Assembly (NCBI RefSeq): GCF_002245625.1
Contig: NZ_NOIG01000011.1
Location: 531,398 to 595,397 of the forward strand
DNA: 64,000 nt
Reading direction: 5' to 3'
Origin: Acidovorax kalamii
GTDB lineage: Bacteria; Pseudomonadota; Gammaproteobacteria; Burkholderiales; Burkholderiaceae_C
Below, one piece after another: positions 57,366 to 64,000 of this stretch. The position numbers and the translations under genes are program-made. Every line of letters starts with the position of its first letter. Positions within the stretch are counted from its first letter, which is position 1. The notes under the pieces were generated by a model. It made no database searches, was not told where the DNA came from, and saw only the letters and a list, made by a program, of their open reading frames with translations.

Positions 57366-57896
57366 CTACCTGATGCGCAAGGCGTTGAGCTGCCAGGCCG
57401 CACGGTTGTAGTACAGCTCGCTGCGCAGCTCGGCCTTGGTGTCGAAGGGGTAGACGATGAACAGCGGGCCTTTTTCTCGCACGGGCATGGGCCGGTTGTT
57501 CATGAGCCGTGCCACGATCACATCGTGGCGGGTGGCATCGTCCAATGGAATCTCGGTCTTGTAGTCGTTCAGGGCCACGGCCGTGATCTTGGTGCCCTTG
57601 GCCCCCACAGCGGCGAGCACGTCGCGCAACAAGGGGCCGGTAAAGGTGACGGCATTGGGGTACCAGGGGGTCTGGGTGGAGAAGCTGTGCTGGGGCAGCT
57701 TCTCCAGCATCTTCATGTCGAACTGCGCCTGCTGGCCCTGGTTGGTGTGGGTGATGGCGCCTTCGATGGTCAGCACCACCGGGCCAGTGGCCTTATCCAG
57801 GGCCTGCGCGGCAGTGCCAAACAACGCGGATGCACCAAGGGCAATGCCCATGAGCCAGACAACACCCCGGCGTGTCTTCGAAAGACCTGCATGCAT
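57366..57896 (-). CDS. Small secreted molybdopterin-oxidoreductase-domain protein
   Basis: A 176-residue protein with a signal peptide (about 1-32, basic start, hydrophobic core, ending AAQA). The mature part resembles a short version of the sulfite-oxidase/YedY molybdopterin domain ([46 protein letters not shown]). The cofactor-ligating cysteine of true enzymes is not evident, so it may bind a ligand rather than catalyse. It lies 32 bp upstream of the hybrid kinase on the same strand and could be its periplasmic sensory partner. Confidence 0.8.
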   Translation of the reverse strand: MHAGLSKTRRGVVWLMGIALGASALFGTAAQALDKATGPVVLTIEGAITHTNQGQQAQFDMKMLEKLPQHSFSTQTPWYPNAVTFTGPLLRDVLAAVGAKGTKITAVALNDYKTEIPLDDATRHDVIVARLMNNRPMPVREKGPLFIVYPFDTKAELRSELYYNRAAWQLNALRIR

Positions 57897-58168
57897 GGCG
57901 ATCCCCCCTTTTTTGCAACAGTCTCATGGATAGACGCACAAAATGTAAACCGATTTATAACAGCCGGTCGCTGTTTCGGTGTGGGCGGTGTGTCGCACGC
58001 GTACTACGCCGTGGCGCAGGGCGGGCCTGCGCAAAGATCGGCCATGAGCCTGTGGCAGCACGGTACTGGAAGACGCTGTGTTGTGCCAGATTTTTTTGCC
58101 CGCTCCCTGCGGGCGGTGCGTCTTCCACTGTCAGAGAAGGTGAGGGCGCAGCCCCCTCGCTCGAGGGA

Positions 58169-58522
58169 TCAGGCGTTGCCTGCCGCCAGGGTGTCCCAGG
58201 CCTTCAATGCTTCGGCGGTGTACATCAGTGCGGGGCCTCCGCCCATGTAGACACACACGGCCAGCATTTCCTCCAGCTCGGTGCGGGTGGTGCCCAGTTT
58301 TTGCAGTGCCTTGACATGAAAACCAATGCAGCCCGAGCAGCGCTGGGTGACGCCGATGGCCAGGGCAATCAACTCTTTGTGTTTGCTGCTCAACACGCCT
58401 TCGGCCATGGAGGCCTGCGCCAGTTGTGCGAAGCCCCGCATGGTATCGGGCTGGGCCTTGCGGAAGCTGGCCAGGCTTTCGTTGATGCCCTGGATGAGGC
58501 CAGCGTGGTCAAAAGTGCTCAT
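58169..58522 (-). CDS. AhpD-like carboxymuconolactone decarboxylase family protein
   Basis: A 117-residue all-helical protein. The redox motif CSGCIGFH (CxxC followed by His) is that of AhpD-type thiol peroxidases. KHKELIALAIGVTQR and CVYMGGGPALMYTAEAL are family-typical. The gene is the last of three minus-strand genes in the sulfur locus; a role in peroxide or persulfide reduction is inferred. Confidence 0.88.
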   Translation of the reverse strand: MSTFDHAGLIQGINESLASFRKAQPDTMRGFAQLAQASMAEGVLSSKHKELIALAIGVTQRCSGCIGFHVKALQKLGTTRTELEEMLAVCVYMGGGPALMYTAEALKAWDTLAAGNA

Positions 58523-58577
58523 TCCTTGTTCCTTGAGGTTTTTTGGGTGCTTGCGCGCGGCTGTGCCGCGCGGGGGC

Positions 58578-58769
58578 TTACTTCTTCACGGGACAGGTGT
58601 TGATGCCCAGCAGCGTGTAGGCGGGGCAAAAACGGAACAGGCCGGTGGCCAGGGGCACCGCGCCCAGCCAGCCCCACCATCCAACAGTGCCGGTGGCGGC
58701 AAGGGCTATCAGCACAAGGCCTGCTGCGATGCGCAGCACACGGTCGAGGGTTCCAACGTTGGTGTTCAT
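58578..58769 (-). CDS. DUF2892 membrane protein (YgaP-like)
   Basis: A 63-residue protein with two hydrophobic spans (about 9-28 and 31-48) and a C-terminal CPVKK. NVGTLDRVLRIAAGL and GLFRFCPAYTLLGINTC match the DUF2892 family, which occurs as the membrane domain of YgaP rhodanese and stands alone beside sulfur genes. The two cysteines in FCPAY and NTCPV are conserved in the family, as I recall it. Confidence 0.87.
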   Translation of the reverse strand: MNTNVGTLDRVLRIAAGLVLIALAATGTVGWWGWLGAVPLATGLFRFCPAYTLLGINTCPVKK

Positions 58770-58811
58770 GGTGCTTCCTTTGGTGCGTGGTGGTTGCGGG
58801 GCGTCGCCGGG

Positions 58812-59672
58812 TCACAGCGCGTTGAGCGGAATCTTGAGATAGGCCACGCCGTTGTCTTCGGTTGGAGGCATGGCACCGGCGCGGATGTTGACCTGTACTG
58901 AGGGCAGGATCAGCGTGGGCATCTCCAGCGTGGCATCGCGTCGGGTGCGCAGAGCCACAAAGGCGTCTTCGCTCACGCCATCGTGCACGTGTATGTTGTG
59001 GGCGCGCTGGTCGGCCACGGTGGTCTGCCAGGCGGTGGCGCGACCGGCCGGGGGGTAGTCGTGGCACATGAAGAGCCGCGTCTCGGGTGGCAAGCTCAGC
59101 AGCCTGCGCACCGATTGGTAAAGCTGGTGCGCGTCGCCCCCGGGGAAGTCACAGCGTGCCGTGCCCACATCAGGCATGAACAGGGTATCGCCCACAAACA
59201 CGGCATCACCCACCTGGTAGGCCATGCAGGCAGGGGTGTGGCCAGGCACGGCAAGCGCCTTGGCCTCCAGCTGGCCGATGCGGAACACCTCGTTGTCGTG
59301 CAGCAGGTGATCAAACTGGCGGCCATCCGGGCGGAACTCGGGCTCCAGGTGGAACACGGCCTTGAACACATCCTGCACCTGGGTGATGGCGGCGCCAATG
59401 GCGATGCTTCCCCCCAGCTTGTTGCGCAGGTAGTGTGCGGCCGACAGGTGATCGGCATGCGCGTGGGTCTCCAGGATCCACTCCACCGTCAGGCCGTGGA
59501 TCTGCACAAACTCGATCAGGCGTTCGGCGGAATGTGTGCGGGTGCGGCCGGACTTGGGGTCGTAGTCCAGTACCGAATCCACCAGGGCGCAATGGCCGCC
59601 GGGCTGGTCATAGACGACATAGCTCACCGTCCAGGTGGCGTCGTCAAAGAAGGCCTGTATCTGGGGTTTCAT
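58812..59672 (-). CDS. MBL-fold hydrolase, persulfide dioxygenase/Blh type
   Basis: A 286-residue metallo-beta-lactamase-fold protein. The metal motif ETHAHADHLSAAHYL (HxHxDH), PGHTPACMAY, FVGDTLFMPDVGTARCDFPGG and FMCHDYPP are those of ETHE1/Blh persulfide dioxygenases, which oxidise glutathione persulfide to sulfite. It is the first gene leftward from the shared operator, under the predicted minus-strand promoter. A stand-alone DUF442 gene, often fused to this domain in other bacteria, is 1.4 kb to the right. Confidence 0.92.
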   Translation of the reverse strand: MKPQIQAFFDDATWTVSYVVYDQPGGHCALVDSVLDYDPKSGRTRTHSAERLIEFVQIHGLTVEWILETHAHADHLSAAHYLRNKLGGSIAIGAAITQVQDVFKAVFHLEPEFRPDGRQFDHLLHDNEVFRIGQLEAKALAVPGHTPACMAYQVGDAVFVGDTLFMPDVGTARCDFPGGDAHQLYQSVRRLLSLPPETRLFMCHDYPPAGRATAWQTTVADQRAHNIHVHDGVSEDAFVALRTRRDATLEMPTLILPSVQVNIRAGAMPPTEDNGVAYLKIPLNAL

Positions 59673-59707
59673 CGCTTCTTTCCTCGGTTTTTAATTTCGA
59701 CGAGGAT

Positions 59708-59742
59708 AGTTTATTGACTTATAGATTGTTGGTCAATAGAAT
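59708..59742. promoter_or_regulatory. Divergent overlapping promoters with shared palindromic operator
   Basis: The inverted repeat TATTGAC (59712-59718) / GTCAATA (59732-59738) lies between the divergent hydrolase and ArsR genes. On the + strand TTGACT (59714-59719), 17 bp, TAGAAT (59737-59742) forms a near-consensus sigma-70 promoter. On the minus strand TTGACC (59736-59731), 17 bp, TAAACT (59713-59708) forms another. One repressor dimer on the palindrome would cover both. Confidence 0.8.
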
Positions 59743-59775
59743 ATCGATAACGAAATTGAAAAGGAGCGCACGCCC

Positions 59776-60123
59776 ATGCTCACCGAAATACCCATCGAAC
59801 TGGAAATCTTGCGCCGCTCGGCCGACAGCGCCTGTCGCCTCATGAAGGTGCTCTCCAACCCCGACCGGCTGCTGCTGCTGTGCCAGCTCAGCCAGGGTGA
59901 GAAGAGGGTGGGCGAGCTGGAGGAACTGGTCGGCATCTCCCAGCCCACCCTGTCCCAGCAACTGGGGGTGCTGCGCGAGGAAGGCCTGGTGAACACCCGC
60001 CGCGAAGGCAAGAACATTTACTACCAGATCGCCAGCCCGCAGGCACTGGCGGTCATGAATGTGTTGTTTGAACAGTTTTGCGGGCCTGCACAAGGCACCG
60101 CCAAGGAGGATCAGAAATGCTGA
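59776..60123 (+). CDS. ArsR-family repressor, BigR/SqrR persulfide-sensor type
   Basis: A 115-residue winged-helix repressor. It has LLLCQLSQGEKRVGELEELVGISQPTLSQQLGVLREEGLVNTRREGKNIYY. Cysteines C36 and C102 lie 66 residues apart, the same spacing as the dithiol pair of BigR (C42/C108) that forms a polysulfide bridge on sensing persulfides. This strongly suggests control of the sulfur locus by reactive sulfur. An AAGGAG precedes the ATG, and the 3' end overlaps the next gene by 7 bp. Confidence 0.92.
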   Translation: MLTEIPIELEILRRSADSACRLMKVLSNPDRLLLLCQLSQGEKRVGELEELVGISQPTLSQQLGVLREEGLVNTRREGKNIYYQIASPQALAVMNVLFEQFCGPAQGTAKEDQKC

Positions 60124-60548
60124 TCGATTGGACCCATTTCACCCCCTGGAGCGCCCTGGCCGGGGGTGTTCTGCTTGGCCTGGCATCGGCGCTGTTTGTG
60201 CTGCTCAATGGCCGCATCCTGGGCATCAGCGGCATCGTGGGTGGCTTGCTGCGGCCCAAGGCTGGGGATACAGGCTGGCGCTTGGCCTTTGTGCTGGGCA
60301 TGTTGGTGGCCCCTGGCGCGTATTGGCTGTTTGCTGGCGCAACCGGGCCGCGCATTGATGCCGGCTGGAGTGCGGTGGTGGCCGCCGGGCTGCTGGTGGG
60401 CGTGGGCACGCGCTATGGATCAGGCTGCACCAGCGGCCACGGCGTGTGTGGGCTTTCGCGCCTGTCGACCCGTTCCCTCGTTGCCACCCTGGCCTTCATG
60501 GGCGCGGGCTTCCTCACAGTGTTTCTTGCCCGGCATGTGCTGGGCTGA
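60117..60548 (+). CDS. YeeE/YedE-family sulfur-compound transporter, first subunit
   Basis: A 143-residue membrane protein with about four spans and the conserved cysteine loop YGSGCTSGHGVCGLSRLSTRS. It resembles one half of YeeE thiosulfate transporters. It starts inside the ArsR gene (7-bp overlap) after an AAGGAGG site. It is followed by a second half-size member, suggesting a two-subunit transporter like the PmpA/PmpB pair found beside BigR-type regulators. Confidence 0.88.
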   Translation: MLIDWTHFTPWSALAGGVLLGLASALFVLLNGRILGISGIVGGLLRPKAGDTGWRLAFVLGMLVAPGAYWLFAGATGPRIDAGWSAVVAAGLLVGVGTRYGSGCTSGHGVCGLSRLSTRSLVATLAFMGAGFLTVFLARHVLG

Positions 60549-60574
60549 TGCCATACAACCCATGGAGCATGGAC

Positions 60575-61039
60575 ATGAAAAAAATCTTGATGAAAAGCCG
60601 AATTTCTGAATTTGTGGTGGGCCTGGTGTTTGGCCTGGGCCTCATCGTGTCGGGCATGACCGACCCCGGCAAAGTGCTGGGTTTTCTGGACCTGGCAGGC
60701 CTTTGGGACCCTTCGCTGGCTTTTGTGATGGGCGGTGCGATTGCCGTCGGCCTGTTCGCGTTTGCCTTGGCCAAGAAGCGCACGACCAGCTTTCTGGGGG
60801 GCGCCATGCACCTTCCCACCTCCCGCGACATTGATCGCCGCCTGGTGGTTGGCAGCCTGGTGTTTGGTGCTGGCTGGGGCTTGGCGGGCTTCTGTCCCGG
60901 TCCGGCCATTGTCTCGGCTGGGGCCGGGCAGCCCAAGGCCATCGTGTTTGTGCTGGCCATGCTGGCAGGTATGTGGCTGTTTGAAATCGCTGAAGGCCGC
61001 ATGCGGCGCACTCCCAACCAGCAAGCAGGAGCACTTTGA
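60575..61039 (+). CDS. YeeE/YedE-family sulfur-compound transporter, second subunit
   Basis: A 154-residue membrane protein with about four spans and the motifs LGLIVSGMTDPGKVLGFLDL, FGAGWGLAGFCPGPAIVS and a C-terminal EIAEGRMRR. The cysteine in GFCPGPA matches family members. The start is uncertain: the ATG at 60575 has GGAG at the best distance, while ATGs at 60569 and 60548 (overlapping the previous stop) are alternatives. It pairs with the preceding gene. Confidence 0.87.
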   Translation: MKKILMKSRISEFVVGLVFGLGLIVSGMTDPGKVLGFLDLAGLWDPSLAFVMGGAIAVGLFAFALAKKRTTSFLGGAMHLPTSRDIDRRLVVGSLVFGAGWGLAGFCPGPAIVSAGAGQPKAIVFVLAMLAGMWLFEIAEGRMRRTPNQQAGAL

Positions 61040-61040
61040 A

Positions 61041-61385
61041 ATGGGTATGCAGATCATTGCCTTGACACCCGACTTTGCGGTGTCCCCCCAGTTGCTGCCT
61101 GAGGACTTCGCCTGGGTGTCTGCCCAGGGGGTCAAGACGCTCATCAACAACCGGCCAGACGGGGAGGGCGGAGACGCCCAGCCGACCAGCCAGACGCTGG
61201 AAGAGGCCGCCCGTGCCGCCGGTTTGCACTATGTGTATCTGCCGGTAGTGAGCGGTGCGATCACTCCGGAGCAGGTGCAGGCCTTGCACAACGTGCTGGC
61301 TGCGGCACCAAGGCCCATGCTGGCTTTTTGCCGATCGGGTGCACGGTCCGCCCAGCTGTTTGGCCTGGCCCAGCAATTGGGCTGA
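61041..61385 (+). CDS. DUF442 (BlhA-type) sulfurtransferase/phosphatase-like protein
   Basis: A 114-residue protein of the TIGR01244/DUF442 family. The active-site loop is FCRSGARSAQL (cysteine followed by a rhodanese/phosphatase-like loop), and VKTLINNRPDGEG is conserved. It is often fused to the MBL persulfide dioxygenase; here it is a separate gene just after the YeeE pair. A GCAGGAG site precedes the ATG at 61041. Confidence 0.88.
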   Translation: MGMQIIALTPDFAVSPQLLPEDFAWVSAQGVKTLINNRPDGEGGDAQPTSQTLEEAARAAGLHYVYLPVVSGAITPEQVQALHNVLAAAPRPMLAFCRSGARSAQLFGLAQQLG

Positions 61386-61434
61386 GAGCCTGAGCACCTC
61401 AGAAAGAAACGAGAGAAGAACCAAAGGCCCTCGC

Positions 61435-63180
61435 ATGCAATTCATGCCCAGCTGGATGCGCAACTACCAGCGGTCCTGGCTCTCAGGAGACTTGGTGGCG
61501 GGTGTCATCGTTACGGTGATGCTCATTCCGCAGAGCTTGGCCTACGCGCTGTTGGCGGGGCTGCCCCCAGAAGTCGGCCTGTACGCGAGCATCCTGCCCA
61601 TAGTCGCTTATGCGTTGGTGGGGTCAAGCATGACGCTGGCGGTGGGCCCTGTGGCGGTGGCTTCGCTCATGACAGCCAGCGCGTTGCAGCCACTGGCGGC
61701 AGCGGGTTCTGCGGAGTATGTGGGGCTGGCCATGCTCCTGTCCCTTTTGTCAGGCGGCATGCTGCTGCTGTTTGGCCTGCTGAGATTGGGGTTTCTCGCG
61801 CACTTTCTCAGCCATCCGGTCATCAGCGGTTTTATCTCGGGCTCGGCCATCCTGATTGCGGTGGGGCAGCTCAAACACCTGATGGGCGTGAAAGCCGGGG
61901 GTGGCAATGTGCTGGATACATTGCTGCAGTTGGCGCACGCGGCGCCAGACACCAACAGCGTGACTTTGGGCATTGGCGCCGGGAGCGTGCTGTTTTTGCT
62001 GCTGGCGCGCAAGCTCCTTGCACCTTGGCTGGTGCGTGCCGGGGTAGATGCCAAGTTGGCAGAGCTTGCATCCAAGCTTGCCCCGATGCTGGCAGTGCTG
62101 GTCACCACGGCGCTGGTGGCCGCGCTGCGCTGGGACAAATCCGCTGGCGTCAGCATTGTGGGCGCCGTGCCGCAGGGGTTGCCAGTGCTGGCCTTTCCTT
62201 CCGTTGCCATGTCGGCCATTAGCCAATTGTGGCTACCCGCGCTGCTCATCTCCCTGGTCGGGTTTGTCGAAAGTGTGTCGGTGGCGCAATCGCTGGCGCT
62301 CAAGCGCCAGCAGCGCATACAGCCCAACCGCGAGCTGCTGGGCCTGGGCGCCGCCAACGTGGCCAGCGCGTTGTCAGGCGGTTTCCCCGTCACCGGCGGT
62401 TTTGCGCGCTCGGTGGTCAATTTCTCGGCCGGGGCCAACACACCCTTGGCGGGCCTGGTGTCTGCCATGCTCATGGCAGTGGTCATCGCGGCGCTCACCG
62501 GCCTGTTCTTCTACCTGCCCCATGCAGTGCTGGCCGCCACCATCATCGTGGCAGTGGTGTCGTTGATCGATGTTCAGACCCTGCGCGAAGCGTGGCGCTA
62601 TGACAAGGCCGATGCCTGGTCACTGCTGGTCACGGCGGGCGGTGTGATCACCTGGGGGGTGGAGGAGGGCATCCTGCTGGGGGTCGGCCTGTCGCTGGGC
62701 ACCTTGGTCTGGCGCAGCAGCCACCCGCACATCGCGGTAGTGGGGCGTGTGCCTGGCACTGAGCATTTCCGCAACGTCGCGCGCCACCCTGTGGCAACAG
62801 TGCCTGACCTGATTGCGGTGCGAGTGGACGAAAGTCTGTATTTTGCGAACTCGGAGGTTCTGCAGGACACCATAGAACGCCTGGTCGCCGCCCAGCCCCG
62901 CACCCGCCATGTGCTGCTGGTGTGTTCGGCCATCAACCAGATCGATGCCACTGCGTTGGGGGTGCTCACCGATCTGGAGAGCAGCCTGGCCCGGCGCGGC
63001 ATTGCACTATTGCTCTCGGAAGTCAAAGGCCCCGTGCTGGACCGCCTGCAGAAAACAAGCTTGGGCCAAAACCTGCAGGGACGGGTGTTCTTGAGCACAC
63101 ACCAGGCCTTTGAGTCCGTGCGTCAAAACACAGCCGCCCCGGTGACTGGCGGCGAAAAGCAGGTTGCCCCGTCGCATTAG
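61435..63180 (+). CDS. SulP-family anion transporter with STAS domain
   Basis: A 581-residue inner-membrane transporter. It has 10-14 spans (about 15-440), the SulP signature (LIPQSLAYALLAGLPPEVGLYAS), GGFPVTGGFARSVVNF and FFYLPHAVLAATIIVAVVSLID. A C-terminal STAS domain (about 470-560, VDESLYFANSEVLQDTIERL, CSAINQIDATALGVLTDL) follows. As the last gene of the persulfide-regulated operon it probably exports or exchanges sulfite or sulfate made by the dioxygenase. Confidence 0.93.
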   Translation: MQFMPSWMRNYQRSWLSGDLVAGVIVTVMLIPQSLAYALLAGLPPEVGLYASILPIVAYALVGSSMTLAVGPVAVASLMTASALQPLAAAGSAEYVGLAMLLSLLSGGMLLLFGLLRLGFLAHFLSHPVISGFISGSAILIAVGQLKHLMGVKAGGGNVLDTLLQLAHAAPDTNSVTLGIGAGSVLFLLLARKLLAPWLVRAGVDAKLAELASKLAPMLAVLVTTALVAALRWDKSAGVSIVGAVPQGLPVLAFPSVAMSAISQLWLPALLISLVGFVESVSVAQSLALKRQQRIQPNRELLGLGAANVASALSGGFPVTGGFARSVVNFSAGANTPLAGLVSAMLMAVVIAALTGLFFYLPHAVLAATIIVAVVSLIDVQTLREAWRYDKADAWSLLVTAGGVITWGVEEGILLGVGLSLGTLVWRSSHPHIAVVGRVPGTEHFRNVARHPVATVPDLIAVRVDESLYFANSEVLQDTIERLVAAQPRTRHVLLVCSAINQIDATALGVLTDLESSLARRGIALLLSEVKGPVLDRLQKTSLGQNLQGRVFLSTHQAFESVRQNTAAPVTGGEKQVAPSH

Positions 63181-63211
63181 CTGGGACGTCTGTGTTGCGC
63201 GCAGGCGGTCT

Positions 63212-63814
63212 TCAGCGCTTGGCAGCGTGGTAGCGGAGGGTGTCCAGCGCCATGGCAAAGCCTGGTTCCGCACCCTTGGCATCTTCATCCGCCACCTGCG
63301 TCATGATGATTGCAGTGGTTCCATCCAGCGCGGCCTTGAAGAAGCGCGCTTCATGCGGCAGGTTCTGGCCCAGCATGCTGACCACAAAGCGCTGCGAAAC
63401 CCCTTTGTTCTCTTTGCCCGCCACCTGGCGGGTAATGGGAGTGGCCGTCACCGGGCCCATGCGGGCCTGCTGAGCAGTGTTGGCCCGGGCGGCATCCGCG
63501 CGGTTGCGCGCAGCTGCTGCCGCAAACTTCTCAATGTCCTGGCCCGAAAAAAACGGGCTGAACATCAAGGTCACAACCGCCTCGTTCGGCCCCTCCAAAT
63601 CGATGCTGCGCATGCGGGTTTCGTCCTGCGCGACTACATCTTCCGTCACTTTCCAGCCCACGGGGTGTTCAAAGCTCACGCCGTCCTTGTTGTAGACCAA
63701 GGGTGGCGCCGCGTGGGCAGGAGCCAGTCCGCTGAAGAGCAATAACGCCAGGGCGGCCAGGCACAAAGCCAGTTGGAAAGCCGCAGTACGGCAGAGCAGG
63801 CGAATGGAATGCAT
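63212..63814 (-). CDS. Secreted protein of unknown function
   Basis: A 200-residue protein with a clear signal peptide (about 1-36, ending APAHA). The mature part starts PPLVYNKDGVSFEHPVGWKVTED and resembles PsbP/DUF1795-type beta-sheet folds (FEHPVGWKV, a conserved FF in LMFSPFFSGQDI). I do not recognise the family with confidence. It converges on the SulP gene with a 31-bp gap. The start is the ATG at the signal peptide; the frame is open further upstream but not coding-like. Confidence 0.75.
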   Translation of the reverse strand: MHSIRLLCRTAAFQLALCLAALALLLFSGLAPAHAAPPLVYNKDGVSFEHPVGWKVTEDVVAQDETRMRSIDLEGPNEAVVTLMFSPFFSGQDIEKFAAAAARNRADAARANTAQQARMGPVTATPITRQVAGKENKGVSQRFVVSMLGQNLPHEARFFKAALDGTTAIIMTQVADEDAKGAEPGFAMALDTLRYHAAKR

Positions 63815-64000
63815 GGGTGAGAGTGTGGGGAATAACCAGAAATTTTCGCATGGGCGCCGTCCAGGACTTACTGGGTAGGGAATCGCGTGTTCCGCGAGGG
63901 TTGATGCGCCACCAGTCCGGACTGGGCGAAACCATTTGTCACAGGTTTGCATCGTCAACCCCAGTAGCATGCGCTGCCAATAAGAACAGTTTGCAACAAA

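Noticed and set aside
58098..58115. Hairpin GCCCGC/GCGGGC next to a T-run, as a terminator
   Set aside because: The T-run precedes the hairpin on the + strand and becomes an A-run after it on the minus strand, so it fits no intrinsic terminator.

Overview
The window is GC-rich, densely coded chromosomal DNA from a betaproteobacterium of order Burkholderiales. It is most likely a member of the Comamonadaceae (Acidovorax or a close relative). I infer this from gene content (smc-zipA-ligA, a class I PHA operon, a methylmalonyl-CoA propionate pathway, many c-di-GMP proteins) and from two short dispersed repeat families that I recall as typical of this family. No database search was possible. I see no tRNA, rRNA, CRISPR array, prophage or intact insertion sequence.

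Layout. 1-0.5 kb: 3' end of an EAL protein. 0.8-9.9 kb: smc, zipA, ligA and a class A penicillin-binding protein on the + strand. 10-13.8 kb: Nudix hydrolase, a FAH-family hydrolase divergent from a MarR regulator, a zeta-GST isomerase, pgeF and a small membrane protein. 14-18 kb: phaC, phaA, phaB. 18.5-26.2 kb, - strand: an ABC-F ATPase, then dapC-dapD-pilU-dapE-prmB. 26.4-30.2 kb: a chemotaxis receptor with a C-terminal Cache domain, an orphan RnfB and a PHA depolymerase. 30.4-36.4 kb: a RelA/SpoT-domain protein, a CHASE-PAS-GGDEF-EAL protein, dusA and an acyltransferase. 36.6-41.9 kb: Lrp regulator, saccharopine-dehydrogenase-like protein, acyl-CoA synthetase and a diguanylate cyclase. 41.9-52.1 kb: GntR regulator divergent from mcm-GNAT-meaB-pccB-pccA, then a VOC protein and bioB. 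52.2-57.9 kb, - strand: a signalling cluster (hybrid kinase, HD-GYP regulator, double-receiver regulator) with a small secreted molybdopterin-domain protein. 58.2-63.2 kb: a reactive-sulfur detoxification locus (persulfide-dioxygenase-like hydrolase, DUF2892, AhpD-like; BigR-type repressor, two YeeE/YedE proteins, DUF442 sulfurtransferase, SulP transporter). A secreted hypothetical protein closes the window.

How the genes work together. The window holds both arms of carbon storage (phaCAB synthesis, phaZ mobilisation). It also holds propionyl-CoA entry to the TCA cycle through a biotin-dependent carboxylase and a B12-dependent mutase, with bioB just downstream. Second messengers are heavily represented: two EAL proteins, two GGDEF proteins, one HD-GYP and one RelA/SpoT protein. 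The sulfur locus has divergent promoters whose -35 boxes lie in the arms of one palindrome, which suggests a single persulfide-sensing switch.

The most unusual signal is a family of about 55-60 bp repeats (family A), with about a dozen copies over the 64 kb. Its 3' core fits GCTATCAAAnnnGnAGyA. Copies lie both between genes and inside genes. Every in-gene copy has the same orientation as its host gene, and most use the same reading frame. They form the N-terminal tail of LigA, internal insertions in PgeF, DapE and PrmB, and the C-terminus and stop codon of MeaB. One copy supplies the ribosome-binding site of the VOC gene. This resembles the protein-inserted palindromic elements of Rickettsia. 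A second repeat family (B) has two copies, each immediately downstream of a gene.
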